Part shown: positions 48,119-57,512 of the stretch, in pieces | Numbering within the stretch: the first letter of the stretch is position 1 | Layout: each line of letters starts with the position of its first letter | NCBI GenBank assembly: GCA_947493495.1 | Contig: CANLRN010000011.1 | Location: 1 to 64,000 of the forward strand | From: an uncultured Aquimarina sp. | GTDB lineage: Bacteria; Bacteroidota; Bacteroidia; Flavobacteriales; Flavobacteriaceae | DNA: 64,000 nucleotides | Direction of reading: 5' to 3' | The notes under the pieces: model-generated | The model's database searches: none | What the model was told of the DNA's origin: nothing | What the model saw: only the letters and a program-made list of their open reading frames with translations | Made by a program: the position numbers and the translations under genes

Positions 48119-48568
48119 ATGAGCAGTAATACGTATGGATTAGGAGGAACAGAGGTAAAAACAGATGCTAGTGAAGCTATACTAGAAATTGGACAAAATA
48201 AAACACTACTTGTTCAGAAATTGACCCAAGATCAACCTATAAAGCCAAAGATTGTTAATGGATTAACTTCTATAGATCATGTATTTGAAAACTATAAACC
48301 AGAAGTAGAAGCAGAGTTTGAAGACTCTGACGGAGTAGAAAGTAAAGAAATGCTGAAATTTAATCACTTAGGTGATTTTGGTAAAAAAGGGATTATAAAT
48401 CAAAGTAAATTTTTGAATGATCTGGATACAGAAAAAGATCAGTATCTAAAAGTAGTAAAGCAGCTAAAATCTAATAAAATATTAAAAGCAGCATTGGCGG
48501 ATCCAGACGCAAAACAAGCACTTTTACGATCAATTCAATCACTATTAGCAGAATTACAACAAGGTTAA
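48119..48568 (+). CDS. tssB: T6SS contractile sheath small subunit TssB
   Basis: Forms the sheath with TssC. 149 aa, soluble: MSSNTYGLGGTEVKTDASEA, LVQKLTQDQPIKPKIVNGLT, a middle EAEFEDSDGVESKEMLKFNH, and a helical C-terminus (KQLKSNKILKAALADPDAKQ) like the Bacteroidetes TssB. It sits 58 bp after tssH and 17 bp before tssC, so the three are one operon. Confidence 0.88.
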   Translation: MSSNTYGLGGTEVKTDASEAILEIGQNKTLLVQKLTQDQPIKPKIVNGLTSIDHVFENYKPEVEAEFEDSDGVESKEMLKFNHLGDFGKKGIINQSKFLNDLDTEKDQYLKVVKQLKSNKILKAALADPDAKQALLRSIQSLLAELQQG

Positions 48569-48585
48569 AATATATACAATTATAG

Positions 48586-49938
48586 ATGGCAGCAGGAAAA
48601 CAAGCTCAGGAAAATATTAAGATAGAAAACCCAGCAAAAGAATTAAAGGTTAATGAAGAGAAATTAGCCAAATACGGGGGATTTGATTTACTAGAGGCGT
48701 GTATTGAAGATGTTCAGAACATGAATCCAGATCGAAAGGCACGTAAAAAAATATTTCTCACAGAATCATCAAAAAAAGCTGAAAGAGCTAAATTGCAAAA
48801 AACTCTTGAGATTTGGGGAGATATACTATCATCTTCTGATGATCTATCAGTTATGGTAGATGAATCTGAAAAAAGATCAGAAATTGCAGGGAAATCATTA
48901 GAAAAAAACTTAGGAGCTGCATTAGAACAGACCAGAGAACTAGAACAATCTTATCGATCTGTCGCATTATTTTTTAAAAATACAGAATCTCAGAAAATAA
49001 AAAATATCAATATCATGAATGCTGAACTCGATCAGCTTAAGGATCTTGATAACACTCGATTTATTGATGCAGTAGAAGAAGAATTAGTACAGGGATATGA
49101 TCGTTTAGATCTTAGAGATAATTATGGATTATTGGTAGTTCCTGGATATTTGGGATCTAATAAAGTTATAGAAAAATGGGCTAAAATTGCTCATGAAAAT
49201 AAAGTAATGATGGTCACTGATTTTGAGCATCTTGATGAACCTGATGATGTTATGGAGATGTTTGAAGCTGCTAACCTTACTGGAGGCGATAAGTACAGAT
49301 CTAATGTGATTATGTCTTGTAATTGGCTTGTTGGTAGAGGAAAACACGATGAGGTTGGTGAAGAGGATGACCTTTTTGTTCCTCCATCTAGTGCATTAGC
49401 TGGTAAAATATATAAAACCTTAATGTCTCAGGTGACTGCAGGTAAGAAATTTGGTGGGATGAATGAGGTGGATGGAGTTCGTTTTGACCTTAAGAAAAGT
49501 GAAATTGCTCAGCTAGAAAAGTTGGGATTAGTACCTATGGTAAACGAATATGGTAAAGTAATGGCATTTTCTGCTAAAACACTGTTCAATGGTGATAATT
49601 TAGGATTACAAACGTATTCTGTAGTTCGTGTATTTGATTATGTTACTAAGGTATTGATGGATTTCTTAAACAGAAGAGCTTTTGAAAACTTTAATGCCAG
49701 AACGCGAAAAGAACTTATGGGACAGATCGTTAAATTCTTAGATGAGATTACTGGACCTGATCAATTAATCGAAGATTTTTCTATCAAGCGTTTCGAACAA
49801 GATCCAAATCAAAAAGATAGAGTATATTTAGATATACACATGAAACCATATTTCCCGGCTAAAAATTTTATGATTAAAATGGATGGACAAAAAGGAGATG
49901 ATGGTACAGATTGGGACTCTGATTATGAGCAACAATAG
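48586..49938 (+). CDS. tssC: T6SS contractile sheath large subunit TssC
   Basis: The main sheath protein, interlocking with TssB into the contractile tube. 450 aa, starting MAAGKQAQENIKIENPAKEL, with a long N-terminal helical part, a middle GYDRLDLRDNYGLLVVPGYL and the C-terminal VYLDIHMKPYFPAKNFMIKM, as in subtype-iii (Bacteroidetes) TssC. It is followed by a strong terminator, so the operon ends here. Hcp and the baseplate genes (tssE, F, G, K) are not in the window. Confidence 0.9.
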   Translation: MAAGKQAQENIKIENPAKELKVNEEKLAKYGGFDLLEACIEDVQNMNPDRKARKKIFLTESSKKAERAKLQKTLEIWGDILSSSDDLSVMVDESEKRSEIAGKSLEKNLGAALEQTRELEQSYRSVALFFKNTESQKIKNINIMNAELDQLKDLDNTRFIDAVEEELVQGYDRLDLRDNYGLLVVPGYLGSNKVIEKWAKIAHENKVMMVTDFEHLDEPDDVMEMFEAANLTGGDKYRSNVIMSCNWLVGRGKHDEVGEEDDLFVPPSSALAGKIYKTLMSQVTAGKKFGGMNEVDGVRFDLKKSEIAQLEKLGLVPMVNEYGKVMAFSAKTLFNGDNLGLQTYSVVRVFDYVTKVLMDFLNRRAFENFNARTRKELMGQIVKFLDEITGPDQLIEDFSIKRFEQDPNQKDRVYLDIHMKPYFPAKNFMIKMDGQKGDDGTDWDSDYEQQ

Positions 49939-49961
49939 GAATCAAATTTTATATATAACAT

Positions 49962-50005
49962 AAAGAAATCGTCTATAAATTATTTTATAGACGATTTTCT
50001 TTTTA
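49962..50005 (+). terminator. Terminator of the tssH-tssB-tssC operon
   Basis: A long stem (AAAGAAATCGTCTATAAA paired with TTATAGACGATTTTCTTT, one mismatch) with a T-run, starting about 24 bases after the tssC stop. Confidence 0.85.
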
Positions 50006-50034
50006 GCTTACCTTTGTTTTTAACCTAGATTGTC

Positions 50035-50108
50035 AATGTCGTTAAGTTAAGCTTTATCATTGTCAGTGTGACAGAATTGATGTTTTTTGAGCTTAACTTA
50101 ACGACATT
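50035..50108. repeat. Inverted-repeat element, short copy
   Basis: Perfect 19-bp ends AATGTCGTTAAGTTAAGCT (50035-50053) and its reverse complement (50090-50108), with 36 bp between. The same ends bound a longer unit at 52519-52671. It has no ORF. Confidence 0.85.
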
Positions 50109-50124
50109 GCCCAGATTATGTGTT

Positions 50125-50287
50125 ATACGATTTACGAATAAAAATTTCGCATCTAATGACATTCTTTTTCTACTATATTTTCTTCATAAAATGAAACAAT
50201 AGCTATGGCTATTCTTTAATTTGATTCATCAATCTAGCGAAAAATCCTTGCCATTATTTTTACGAAATTCTCATCCGTAAATCGTAT
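50125..50287. repeat. 163-bp palindromic-end element, copy C
   Basis: Same orientation as copies A and B. Its right end (CGTAAATCGTAT) touches the first base of the stop codon of the minus-strand gene at 50287, so it directly forms the 3' end of that transcript. Confidence 0.9.
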
Positions 50288-50994
50288 TACAAGCGTTGAA
50301 TTCGTATTGAACTTGTAGTATTATTAATACCACGAGCTATAAATTCATTTTCTCTAACACCAAATTGAAAACGAGGTCTAGAAATTTTAGATAATCTTCT
50401 TCCTCTAAAATTATTGTGTTGGAAATAAGTAACTCTATATCTACTACCTGTAGGGTTTCTTATAATAGAGAAAGAAACAATGTCGTTCATATTACGATTA
50501 GAACCAGGAAGCGTTGATCTAATACTAGCTAATCTTCTTGCACTAGCTGTTATAGTAGCATTATCTCCTAAAAAAGCGCCACCGCCAAGCCCAAAGCGTT
50601 GTATTCTTACATCACTAAAAAGAACATCAAAAACATCATTCTTAGCCAGTACATCTCCAGTAGTTTCTACATCCACAGGAAACTGCGCATTAATAAATGC
50701 GTTTTCATCTTCTTCAGTCTCGAATAAGTAAAATTTATCGTCTGAATTCAATACAAACCCTGTATCCCATATTTGTTCTAGGATTGGATTTAAATTGGGT
50801 GTAGCTATATCACCATCAATAAGTGATACATTATATTCTTTACCTTCAAAAACAAGCGTTGCTTCAATCTGATCTTCATTTAATTGCGTGATTTCGTCAG
50901 TGCCCTCTTGGTTATTAGTTTCACATGACATAAATGTTAATCCTACTAAAGCTAGTAAAATAAATACACGGGGGAAAAATTTCATTTTTTTCAT
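50287..50994 (-). CDS. Lipoprotein with beta/gamma-crystallin-like C-terminus
   Basis: Lipoprotein signal MKKMKFFPRVFILLALVGLT ending FMSC, then an acidic spacer. Residues about 40-110 form a small domain (TLVFEGKEYNVSLIDGDI, FYLFETEEDENAFINAQF). The last 50 residues read RYRVTYFQHNNFRGRRLSKI and end NNTTSSIRIQRL, close to the beta/gamma-crystallin motif (an aromatic strand with FxG, then SSIR). Calcium binding is possible, but the N/D-N/D-x-x-S/T-S motif is not clear. Surface or periplasmic; no operon partner. Confidence 0.65.
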   Translation of the reverse strand: MKKMKFFPRVFILLALVGLTFMSCETNNQEGTDEITQLNEDQIEATLVFEGKEYNVSLIDGDIATPNLNPILEQIWDTGFVLNSDDKFYLFETEEDENAFINAQFPVDVETTGDVLAKNDVFDVLFSDVRIQRFGLGGGAFLGDNATITASARRLASIRSTLPGSNRNMNDIVSFSIIRNPTGSRYRVTYFQHNNFRGRRLSKISRPRFQFGVRENEFIARGINNTTSSIRIQRL

Positions 50995-51668
50995 TGTTAA
51001 AAAATTTAGTTATTAGTTTTAAGTTATTTTAAAAAAGTTTTATTAATTGATTAAGATAAGCTGAGTGCTCATTTATTAACTAAATAGTATAAGAAGCACC
51101 TTTCCGAGTGGTTTTTCATGGTGAATTAGAGAATGATATTAGATTTTCTATTAAAAATCCTCGAATTGGCGAATTTATAATTAGATAAGTGTCAAAATTT
51201 ACAACAGATAAGTCTTAATAATTAAGTATAAACTTATTATAGTAATATTAAAGGTTTTTTTTATTTTTTAATGTTAGATGTCTAACATTTTTAGAAATTT
51301 TTTCCCCATGCACGTGGTTAATAAGCTCTGGGTTTAATACGCTATAATTAACAAAGTAAGGGTAAACATTTTAATAATAAATGGTAACCTATAGAATGAG
51401 CATAAACCAACAAACGTATAACGGGCTGGATATATTTTAGAGCAAAGAGAGGAGGTTTTTAAAAAAGAATACCATCATTAATCATCGAATCATTTTATCT
51501 TTAAGAAGTAAAACTACTTTGATTAAAGAAATGATTACGTAAGTCCACTAATTTAGAGCTATTCATCCACAAATATAGGTGATAATTCCCCATTTTTAGT
51601 TTAAAAATAAACTTTGTAAATACTTTTATATATACTTTAAATTTTAACTATATAAATATATTACAATT
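50995..51668. other. 674-bp gene-free region between divergent lipoprotein genes
   Basis: No ORF of any length that I would trust. It carries AT-rich DNA and two short segments found elsewhere (AACGGGCTGGATATATTTTA near 51419 resembles 52695; ATTCATCCACAAA near 51563 resembles 5042). It should hold both divergent promoters and may contain the remains of older repeats. Confidence 0.45.
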
Positions 51669-52487
51669 ATGAAAAAAAATAAATTTAAATTAAAATCAAT
51701 CTTTTTTTTGATGGCTCTTACTTTATTGTTTAGCTGTGAAAAAGAAAATGTAGACACTGACATCTCTGAAAAATTTGAAGAAGTTAATTCGAAGGCATCC
51801 CCTTTTGATAGAGTACTTACCCATGATTCTTTTTTAAGAATTAGACCCGATCTGTCATTGTGGTTTAAAGCGGGGACTCATGTAAGTTTTCATAATAATG
51901 GAAATGTAAAAAAAGCAGTTTTGTATTACGCTCAATATCTTTTGATAAGTGGTGTGGGACAAAGAGGATCTTTGCAAACGAAAGGGTGGTTTAAACCAGG
52001 GACAGCGATACATTTTGATATAAATGGACATGTTTTAAAAGGTACTTTGGCAGAGAACTCCTTTTTGCCAATTGGATGGGGGAATTCTGGTAAAAAATTA
52101 TGGTTTAAAGGAGGGACTGAAATTCGTTTCGGTTATGGAGTAGTGGCTTCTGCTGTCTTATTAAATAATTCTTTTATCAGTGTAACAGGATATACAAGAG
52201 TATGGTTTAGAAAACATTATAGAGTAGATTTTGATTTTTATGGAAATGCAGCTTCTGGAAATTTAGTGAACCTTAATTCTAGTCCAATAGGGAATGGAAC
52301 TAAAATATGGTTTAGATCCTGGACTACTATTACCTATGATGGAGAAACTGGTTATGTACTATCAGGAACATTGCACAAGAGAACTTATTTAAAGTTAGCA
52401 TTTGATAATAGCAATAGGTGGTTTGATGCAGGTACTTTTGTTGAACTAGATAGTAATGGTCGTGTAACTGATTATTTTCCTTATTAA
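51669..52487 (+). CDS. Lipoprotein made of WF-x-x-G-T repeats
   Basis: Lipoprotein signal MKKNKFKLKSIFFLMALTLL ending FSC. From about residue 60 the protein is a row of about six units of 35-42 residues, each starting with a W-F core: LWFKAGTHVSFHNNGNVKKA, GWFKPGTAIHFDINGHVLKG, LWFKGGTEIRFGYGVVA, VWFRKHYRVDFDFYGNAASG, IWFRSWTTITYDGETGYVLS, RWFDAGTFVELDSNGRVTDY. The pattern is W-F-x-x-G-T-x-I-x-F-D-x-N-G-x-V followed by a short hairpin, somewhat like MORN or WG repeats, but I cannot match it to a named family. Likely a surface beta-solenoid. Confidence 0.7.
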   Translation: MKKNKFKLKSIFFLMALTLLFSCEKENVDTDISEKFEEVNSKASPFDRVLTHDSFLRIRPDLSLWFKAGTHVSFHNNGNVKKAVLYYAQYLLISGVGQRGSLQTKGWFKPGTAIHFDINGHVLKGTLAENSFLPIGWGNSGKKLWFKGGTEIRFGYGVVASAVLLNNSFISVTGYTRVWFRKHYRVDFDFYGNAASGNLVNLNSSPIGNGTKIWFRSWTTITYDGETGYVLSGTLHKRTYLKLAFDNSNRWFDAGTFVELDSNGRVTDYFPY

Positions 52488-52518
52488 TTCATTTTAGTTA
52501 GGGTAAACCCATTTTATC

Positions 52519-52671
52519 AATGTCGTTAAGTTAAGCTCAAAAAATACCTATTTGTCACACTAAGCTTGTCTTGTCAGTAGACTGGACTGTCGAAGTGGAA
52601 TCAAAAAAGAAGGTTATGATGATCCTCGAAAGGCTCAGATTGACAATGATAAAGCTTAACTTAACGACATT
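52519..52671. repeat. Inverted-repeat element, long copy
   Basis: The same 19-bp ends as 50035-50108, here 153 bp apart overall. The inner flanks also match in inverted order (CAAAAAATA and TGACAATGATAA), so this unit and the short one are related but in opposite orientation, the short one having lost its middle. Confidence 0.85.
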
Positions 52672-52689
52672 ACCTGTTTAATGTATTAG

Positions 52690-52870
52690 GAATTTCTGTT
52701 TAACGGGCTAGGTAGATATTTCATATTTTAGTTGTTGTAAATACTAGCGTTTCATTACTTTGTTAATGTAACTACCATATGTAATGTATACAAGCATAGT
52801 GTAGTGCTAGGCTAAAATTAAGAAAACATAAATGTGTATTGCATATAAAAGATCTTTAGATGAAACCTTA
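52690..52870. repeat. Possible diverged copy of the 171-bp hairpin element
   Basis: The centre keeps TTAATGTAAC, CATAGTGTAGTGCTA and TAAAATTAAGAAAACA, close to the middle of the elements at 3925 and 16467, but the ends do not clearly match. Confidence 0.35.
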
Positions 52871-52898
52871 ATAGATAAACCATAAACCGTGAAAATAA

Positions 52899-53276
52899 TT
52901 AGATCACTTTTCGAGCTCTAATTTGAGATATAGCAGATAATAACTTGTCAAAATTTACGGGTTTAGAAAAATAATTATCAAAACCTAAATTGATGAACCT
53001 CTGTGAATCACCAGGCATTGCATATGCAGTAACTGCAAATATTGGTATCTCACTAAGAATATCTAATTTTTTAAATCTATCAAGGAGTTCGCAACCATCC
53101 ATTTGGTTTAAACCGAGATTAATATCTACCAAGATAAGATCTAGAGAAGTTTTCTTTACTATTTTTAATGCACTAAGGCCATTATCGGTAATAATAACAT
53201 TAGATTCATTCTTAGAAAGCATCTTATCCATTACCATGGCATTAATTTTATTATCCTCTACGTATAGTATATTCAT
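52899..53276 (-). CDS. Single-domain response regulator
   Basis: A 125-aa receiver domain alone: MNILYVEDNKINAMVMDKML with the acidic pair Glu7/Asp8, phosphoacceptor Asp51 in LILVDINLG, Thr in AVTAYAMPGD, and the lysine in YFSKPVNFDKL. With no output domain it acts by protein contact, like a CheY- or Spo0F-type relay. Its start codon overlaps the stop of the upstream PAS kinase gene (ATGA), so the two are co-translated and probably partners. Confidence 0.92.
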   Translation of the reverse strand: MNILYVEDNKINAMVMDKMLSKNESNVIITDNGLSALKIVKKTSLDLILVDINLGLNQMDGCELLDRFKKLDILSEIPIFAVTAYAMPGDSQRFINLGFDNYFSKPVNFDKLLSAISQIRARKVI

Positions 53277-55483
53277 AGACTCTTAGGTATTAAAATTATA
53301 AATTCTGATCCCTTATTTAGTGTGCTATTTATTGTGATTTTACCGCCTAAAATCTCAATGTATTTTCTAGAAATGCTCAAGCCTATCCCTGTCCCTTCAT
53401 ATTTACGGCTCAGACCTATACTTTCTTGTATAAACGGATCGAATATCTTTTTTAGATTAGTTTTATCAATACCAATACCCGTATCTTTAATGATAATGGC
53501 TATAGTATTCTTTTTTTTGGTTGCTTTTATAGTTACAGAAACTGTTCCTTTTTCTGTATACTTAATAGCATTATGAATAATATTATTGATTGCGATATGG
53601 AACAAGTTTTTATCTATAGTAGCAACAGGACAACTCTCATCTAATTCTAGACTGTATGTTAGGTTTTTAGTGGCTGCGATATGTCTATACTCTCTATACG
53701 AAGTTTCAACTAGATAATTAATATCATATTCTTCATACTCTAAATTATTTTGGATAGTCTCCATTTCGCTATAATGTGATAAGTTATTGATAGTTTTTAA
53801 TAACCTATTCTTACTCTGATCTAGATATTCTAATAATTTTTTCTTTTCCTCGGGTTCTTCTTCTTCTGATAATAAAATATTACTAATAGTAATAATACCA
53901 TTAAGTGGTGTTCTTATCTCATGACTAAAATTAGCTAAAATATTAGATTTTAAATTACTAAGCTCTTGTTCTTTTATGTGTGCTTCTTTTACAGCTAGCT
54001 CTGCGGATTTTGATTCTGTAATATCATGAAAACTTACCAAAATGGTAGTAACTTCTTCTTTGTGGTTATATATTGGAATATATTTTACTTCTAACCATTG
54101 TGCAGCACCCTTATTAGTAACTCGTTCGATTTCTTTTTTTATTTCTTTTCCTTGTATTGTTTCATTAAAAGAATCTGCAAAATGATTCTTAAAATTTACA
54201 GGCATTACATTGATAAAACGAGTCGGGGTTGTCATGGGGTCTACCCCAAAATCTCTTTTTATGATATGTAAAGATGTATCATCTGCCATAAGAATCTCTC
54301 CTTTGATATCTAATAATACAGTATATGCAAAACTATTATTAACCATAGCAGATAGCCGATTTTGATTTTCTGCTATAATTTTTTCATTAATTTTTCTTTG
54401 ATTCACATTGATGAGATTACCTATCATTCTGGTAGTTCTTCCACGTTTATCTTTCTTGCGATAACCATAAATTTCATAATGCTTATATATACCTTCTTTA
54501 TTTCTTAATCGATAGTGATTAATATAATGATTGCCCTTTTTTTTGATCTCTTCGATATGCCTTTTTTTTGCGGCTTCTAAGTCATTGGGATGGACTAATT
54601 TTTGTAATAGATCAATAGAAATAAAGTCTTCATTTGTTGGTAATCCGAGCATTTTTTTAAAATCTGTACTATAATATGTAGCATTAATATCAAAATGATG
54701 ATCAAATATGCCAGATCGTATCCCTCTTAAGGCAAGGTTTTTAGTTTCTTCATTATATTTCAGCTTTTCGATATAATTTTGGCGTTCTGTAATATCTGCA
54801 ATTGTTCCATTTACAAAAATCACTTTTTTGTTATGCATCACTGGTTTGCCAAGTACCCTTACCCATTTTTTAGTTCCTTTCTCGGTAGTAATTTCTTCTG
54901 TATAGTCATAGGGTTTTCCTGTTCTTATGAGGTCATCTAGGTAGCTTTCAATTCGTTCTCTTGATTCAGCCGAATAATAACTAACTCCTTTTTCTCTAGT
55001 AATTGGCGTTTTTGGATCTAAATCGTGTAAAATATAACATTCTTTAGACCAATAAATTTGGTTTTTTGCAGGATTGAAATACCAAGCTCCAGTTTTTGTT
55101 AATTTAGAAAGCGTAATTAGTGCACTATGTTCTTCATTCTCTTCAGTCATATCAATCCCTGAAGCATAGATCAAATCATTATGATAGATAAAATCAAATT
55201 TTAGAGAGAGTACTCCTTCAGAAATTAAGGTAGCAAATCTAAATGTATCACTAGCCTGAGAGCTATCATTAGATAGATCAGAAATTATTTTTCTAAAGTG
55301 GAGTTCATCATCATCCAAGACAAAATTAAAAATAGAGGTGCCAATAATTTGTTTTGTAGGTAAGGAGAATAGAATTTCAGTACGCGTATTCACATTGTGC
55401 ACCTTACCAGTCTTATCCATAATGATAAGAAAAAGCATTGTTTTTTCTGTAAGGATTTTAAATTCTTCAGCTGTAAATGCCAT
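53273..55483 (-). CDS. Multi-PAS sensor histidine kinase
   Basis: A 736-aa kinase without a membrane segment. The ATG at 55483 (MAFTAEEFKILTEKTMLFLI) is used; the open frame begins upstream with TTG. At least four PAS/PAC-like units follow, for example IIMDKTGKVHNVNTRTEILF, WVRVLGKPVMHNKKVIFVNG and WLEVKYIPIYNHKEEVTTIL. Next comes the dimerisation H-box NFSHEIRTPLNG and a full ATPase domain (HNAIKYTEKG, IKDTGIGIDKTNLKKIFDPF, RKYEGTGIGLSI). It senses a soluble or redox-type signal in the cytoplasm and signals to the adjacent single-domain regulator. Confidence 0.92.
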   Translation of the reverse strand: MAFTAEEFKILTEKTMLFLIIMDKTGKVHNVNTRTEILFSLPTKQIIGTSIFNFVLDDDELHFRKIISDLSNDSSQASDTFRFATLISEGVLSLKFDFIYHNDLIYASGIDMTEENEEHSALITLSKLTKTGAWYFNPAKNQIYWSKECYILHDLDPKTPITREKGVSYYSAESRERIESYLDDLIRTGKPYDYTEEITTEKGTKKWVRVLGKPVMHNKKVIFVNGTIADITERQNYIEKLKYNEETKNLALRGIRSGIFDHHFDINATYYSTDFKKMLGLPTNEDFISIDLLQKLVHPNDLEAAKKRHIEEIKKKGNHYINHYRLRNKEGIYKHYEIYGYRKKDKRGRTTRMIGNLINVNQRKINEKIIAENQNRLSAMVNNSFAYTVLLDIKGEILMADDTSLHIIKRDFGVDPMTTPTRFINVMPVNFKNHFADSFNETIQGKEIKKEIERVTNKGAAQWLEVKYIPIYNHKEEVTTILVSFHDITESKSAELAVKEAHIKEQELSNLKSNILANFSHEIRTPLNGIITISNILLSEEEEPEEKKKLLEYLDQSKNRLLKTINNLSHYSEMETIQNNLEYEEYDINYLVETSYREYRHIAATKNLTYSLELDESCPVATIDKNLFHIAINNIIHNAIKYTEKGTVSVTIKATKKKNTIAIIIKDTGIGIDKTNLKKIFDPFIQESIGLSRKYEGTGIGLSISRKYIEILGGKITINSTLNKGSEFIILIPKSL

Positions 55484-55975
55484 ACATAAAGTGATGAAAA
55501 TCAATTTAAATGTACGAAAATGATTTGTATAAAGAAATGTTAACTTTTTTTATCTTTTTAAAATAAGAAGAACTTTAACAATTGTACAACTTTTTATTTC
55601 ATTTGATGCAATTAAGAACTTATCTGTAAATTATCACATCTGCAATGATGGTGATTAGATAATATACTTTCAAAACTAAACCGCTAATAAATTTGAAATT
55701 TATAAAATATTGTATTCCAATATAATAAGTGTTACAAAAATCTCCTATGATCTTAGCCTGAACACTTTTGAAAAATTAGAATATATGACTGAATAATCAA
55801 AATCAGAAATAAAAAAAGTAGGAGTAAACATGCATTTTTGAGCATATAATATTTGTACAGATTTTAGTACAAATATTCAATTATTGTTATAATTAATATT
55901 ATTTTAACTAATGAAGTTATGAATTTTAGAATGTTCATAAGAAATTCGCACTACCAAACTTAAATAAATTATAAC
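55484..55975. other. 492-bp upstream region of the duplicated-domain lipoprotein
   Basis: No gene seen. AT-rich, and holds one clear dyad (see 55848-55877). It should contain the promoters of the kinase (minus) and the lipoprotein (plus). Confidence 0.45.
55848..55877. promoter_or_regulatory. 11-bp-arm dyad, possible operator
   Basis: AATATTTGTAC (55848-55858) and its perfect reverse complement GTACAAATATT (55867-55877), with an eight-base spacer, about 100 bp upstream of the lipoprotein gene. It has no T-run or neighbouring gene end, so a protein-binding site is more likely than a terminator. Confidence 0.35.
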
Positions 55976-57103
55976 ATGAAAAATTTAAAATTTTTACCCG
56001 CTCTTTTTTTAACAACTACACTTTTAATTTCCTGTAATTCGGAACCTATAGAAGAAGTTACAGGAATCAAAACAGAATTTGCAGAAATAGATTCAGATGA
56101 TAAGCATCATTATCATGGCTCTGGATTAAATTATTTTAGAGTTGTAAAACTAGTAGGTAGAGCTATTGGAGAACAGCGCGAGGTTCCCGACTTTAATGGT
56201 GATGGTGTTACTACCGGAACTTGTTTCGATTTACAACTTATTGATGCTTCTAACAATAAAGTCGTCGGAACTGCAACTGATTGTTTATCAAATGTACAAC
56301 AAAACCCTGATGGGAGTATTGCTCTGACTGGGACTGCATTTTTTAATTTTAATGATGGTACAGGATCGTTGATCTCAAGGGGGTTAACAACTGTACAACC
56401 CACTACTCATGGATCGCCAGGTATTACTCATATTACTGGTGCTATCCCAACTGCAGATTCTAATGATATTATTGGAGGTACTGGTGATTATAAAGGTGCT
56501 AAAGGGAATGTCCGATTATCTGGTGCAGTAACAATGCATGGTCCTAATGAAATCACTTTTAGTTGCGTCTTCATTATACCTTCTATAAGACCTAGCTATA
56601 GAGCTCCTGGAACTAGCGTCTTACGATTAAAAGGAACAGGAACTAAAAGAGCGCCTTCACAATTCGAAAAAAATGCGATAGGAGTTTCTGAGGATGCACA
56701 ATGTTTTGATGTGTCATTATTAGATGCTAGAACTGGATATAGAGTTGGTCGTGGTGTTGACTGTTTATCTGAAATTGCTATTGTAGATGTTAATGATGCT
56801 GGTGCACCTAGAATAAAATTAAAAGGAACCACTATCTATAATTTTGGGAATGGTTCATTTGCTACCGAAGGACTTACAACAGTACAACCAACTACTCACG
56901 GGTCTCCAGATGTCACACACATAACAGGAGCTATTCCTGGTCCTGACAGCAATCAGAATGATTTCATATTTGGTAGTGGATTGTATAGAAATATTGAAGG
57001 AAACGCAAGGCTATCAGGTGCTGTGAATATGTCTAAATTAGATGCTGAAGGTAAAATTACTTTTGACTGTGTATTCATCTTGAATTATGATCTTAATAGA
57101 TAA
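55976..57103 (+). CDS. Lipoprotein with two tandem copies of one domain
   Basis: Lipoprotein signal MKNLKFLPALFLTTTLLISC. Two similar domains follow (about 83-200 and 232-372). Each has C-F-D-x-x-L-x-D-A, then V-G-x-x-x-D-C-L-S, then the identical TTVQPTTHGSP, then THITGAIP, then G-x-Y-x-x-x-x-G-N-x-R-L-S-G-A-V and a closing F-x-C-V-F-I strand. Cys pairs (CFD, DCLS and the FxCVF) are kept in both halves and may be disulfides. The overall pattern is like dirigent or allene-oxide-cyclase beta-barrels, but that is a fold guess. Single gene; function unknown. Confidence 0.7.
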   Translation: MKNLKFLPALFLTTTLLISCNSEPIEEVTGIKTEFAEIDSDDKHHYHGSGLNYFRVVKLVGRAIGEQREVPDFNGDGVTTGTCFDLQLIDASNNKVVGTATDCLSNVQQNPDGSIALTGTAFFNFNDGTGSLISRGLTTVQPTTHGSPGITHITGAIPTADSNDIIGGTGDYKGAKGNVRLSGAVTMHGPNEITFSCVFIIPSIRPSYRAPGTSVLRLKGTGTKRAPSQFEKNAIGVSEDAQCFDVSLLDARTGYRVGRGVDCLSEIAIVDVNDAGAPRIKLKGTTIYNFGNGSFATEGLTTVQPTTHGSPDVTHITGAIPGPDSNQNDFIFGSGLYRNIEGNARLSGAVNMSKLDAEGKITFDCVFILNYDLNR

Positions 57104-57251
57104 TAATTTATAATACAATCTAAAGACATAAAATAGGTTTAACCTTTTATATTGTACTAAGTAAACAATCATATTCTTCTATTTTTAAAGGAAAATACAG
57201 ATTATATACTTGTAAATATTCGGTAAGATATAATTTAAATCTTACCGAATT

Positions 57252-57415
57252 ATACGATTTACGGATGAGAATTTCGTAAAAATAATAGCAAGGATTTTTC
57301 GCTAGATTGATGAATCAAATTAAAGAAATAGCCATAGCTATTGTTTCATTTTATGAAGAAAATATAGTAGAAAAAGAATGTCATTAGATGCGAAATTTTT
57401 ATTCGTAAATCGTAT
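57252..57415. repeat. 163-bp palindromic-end element, copy D (inverted)
   Basis: Reverse complement of copies A to C, 164 bp here. The rest of the gap 57104-57512 contains no gene, only AT-rich DNA and a short segment (ACCAGTTCTGACTAAAATTA near 57459) similar to one near 30402. Confidence 0.9.
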
Positions 57416-57512
57416 TATATATATACAAACGAAAAAAGTATATCATAAGTAGTATACCAGTTCTGACTAAAATTACCCCACTAAATTTTGATAAAATGTC
57501 TTAGGATTCTGG

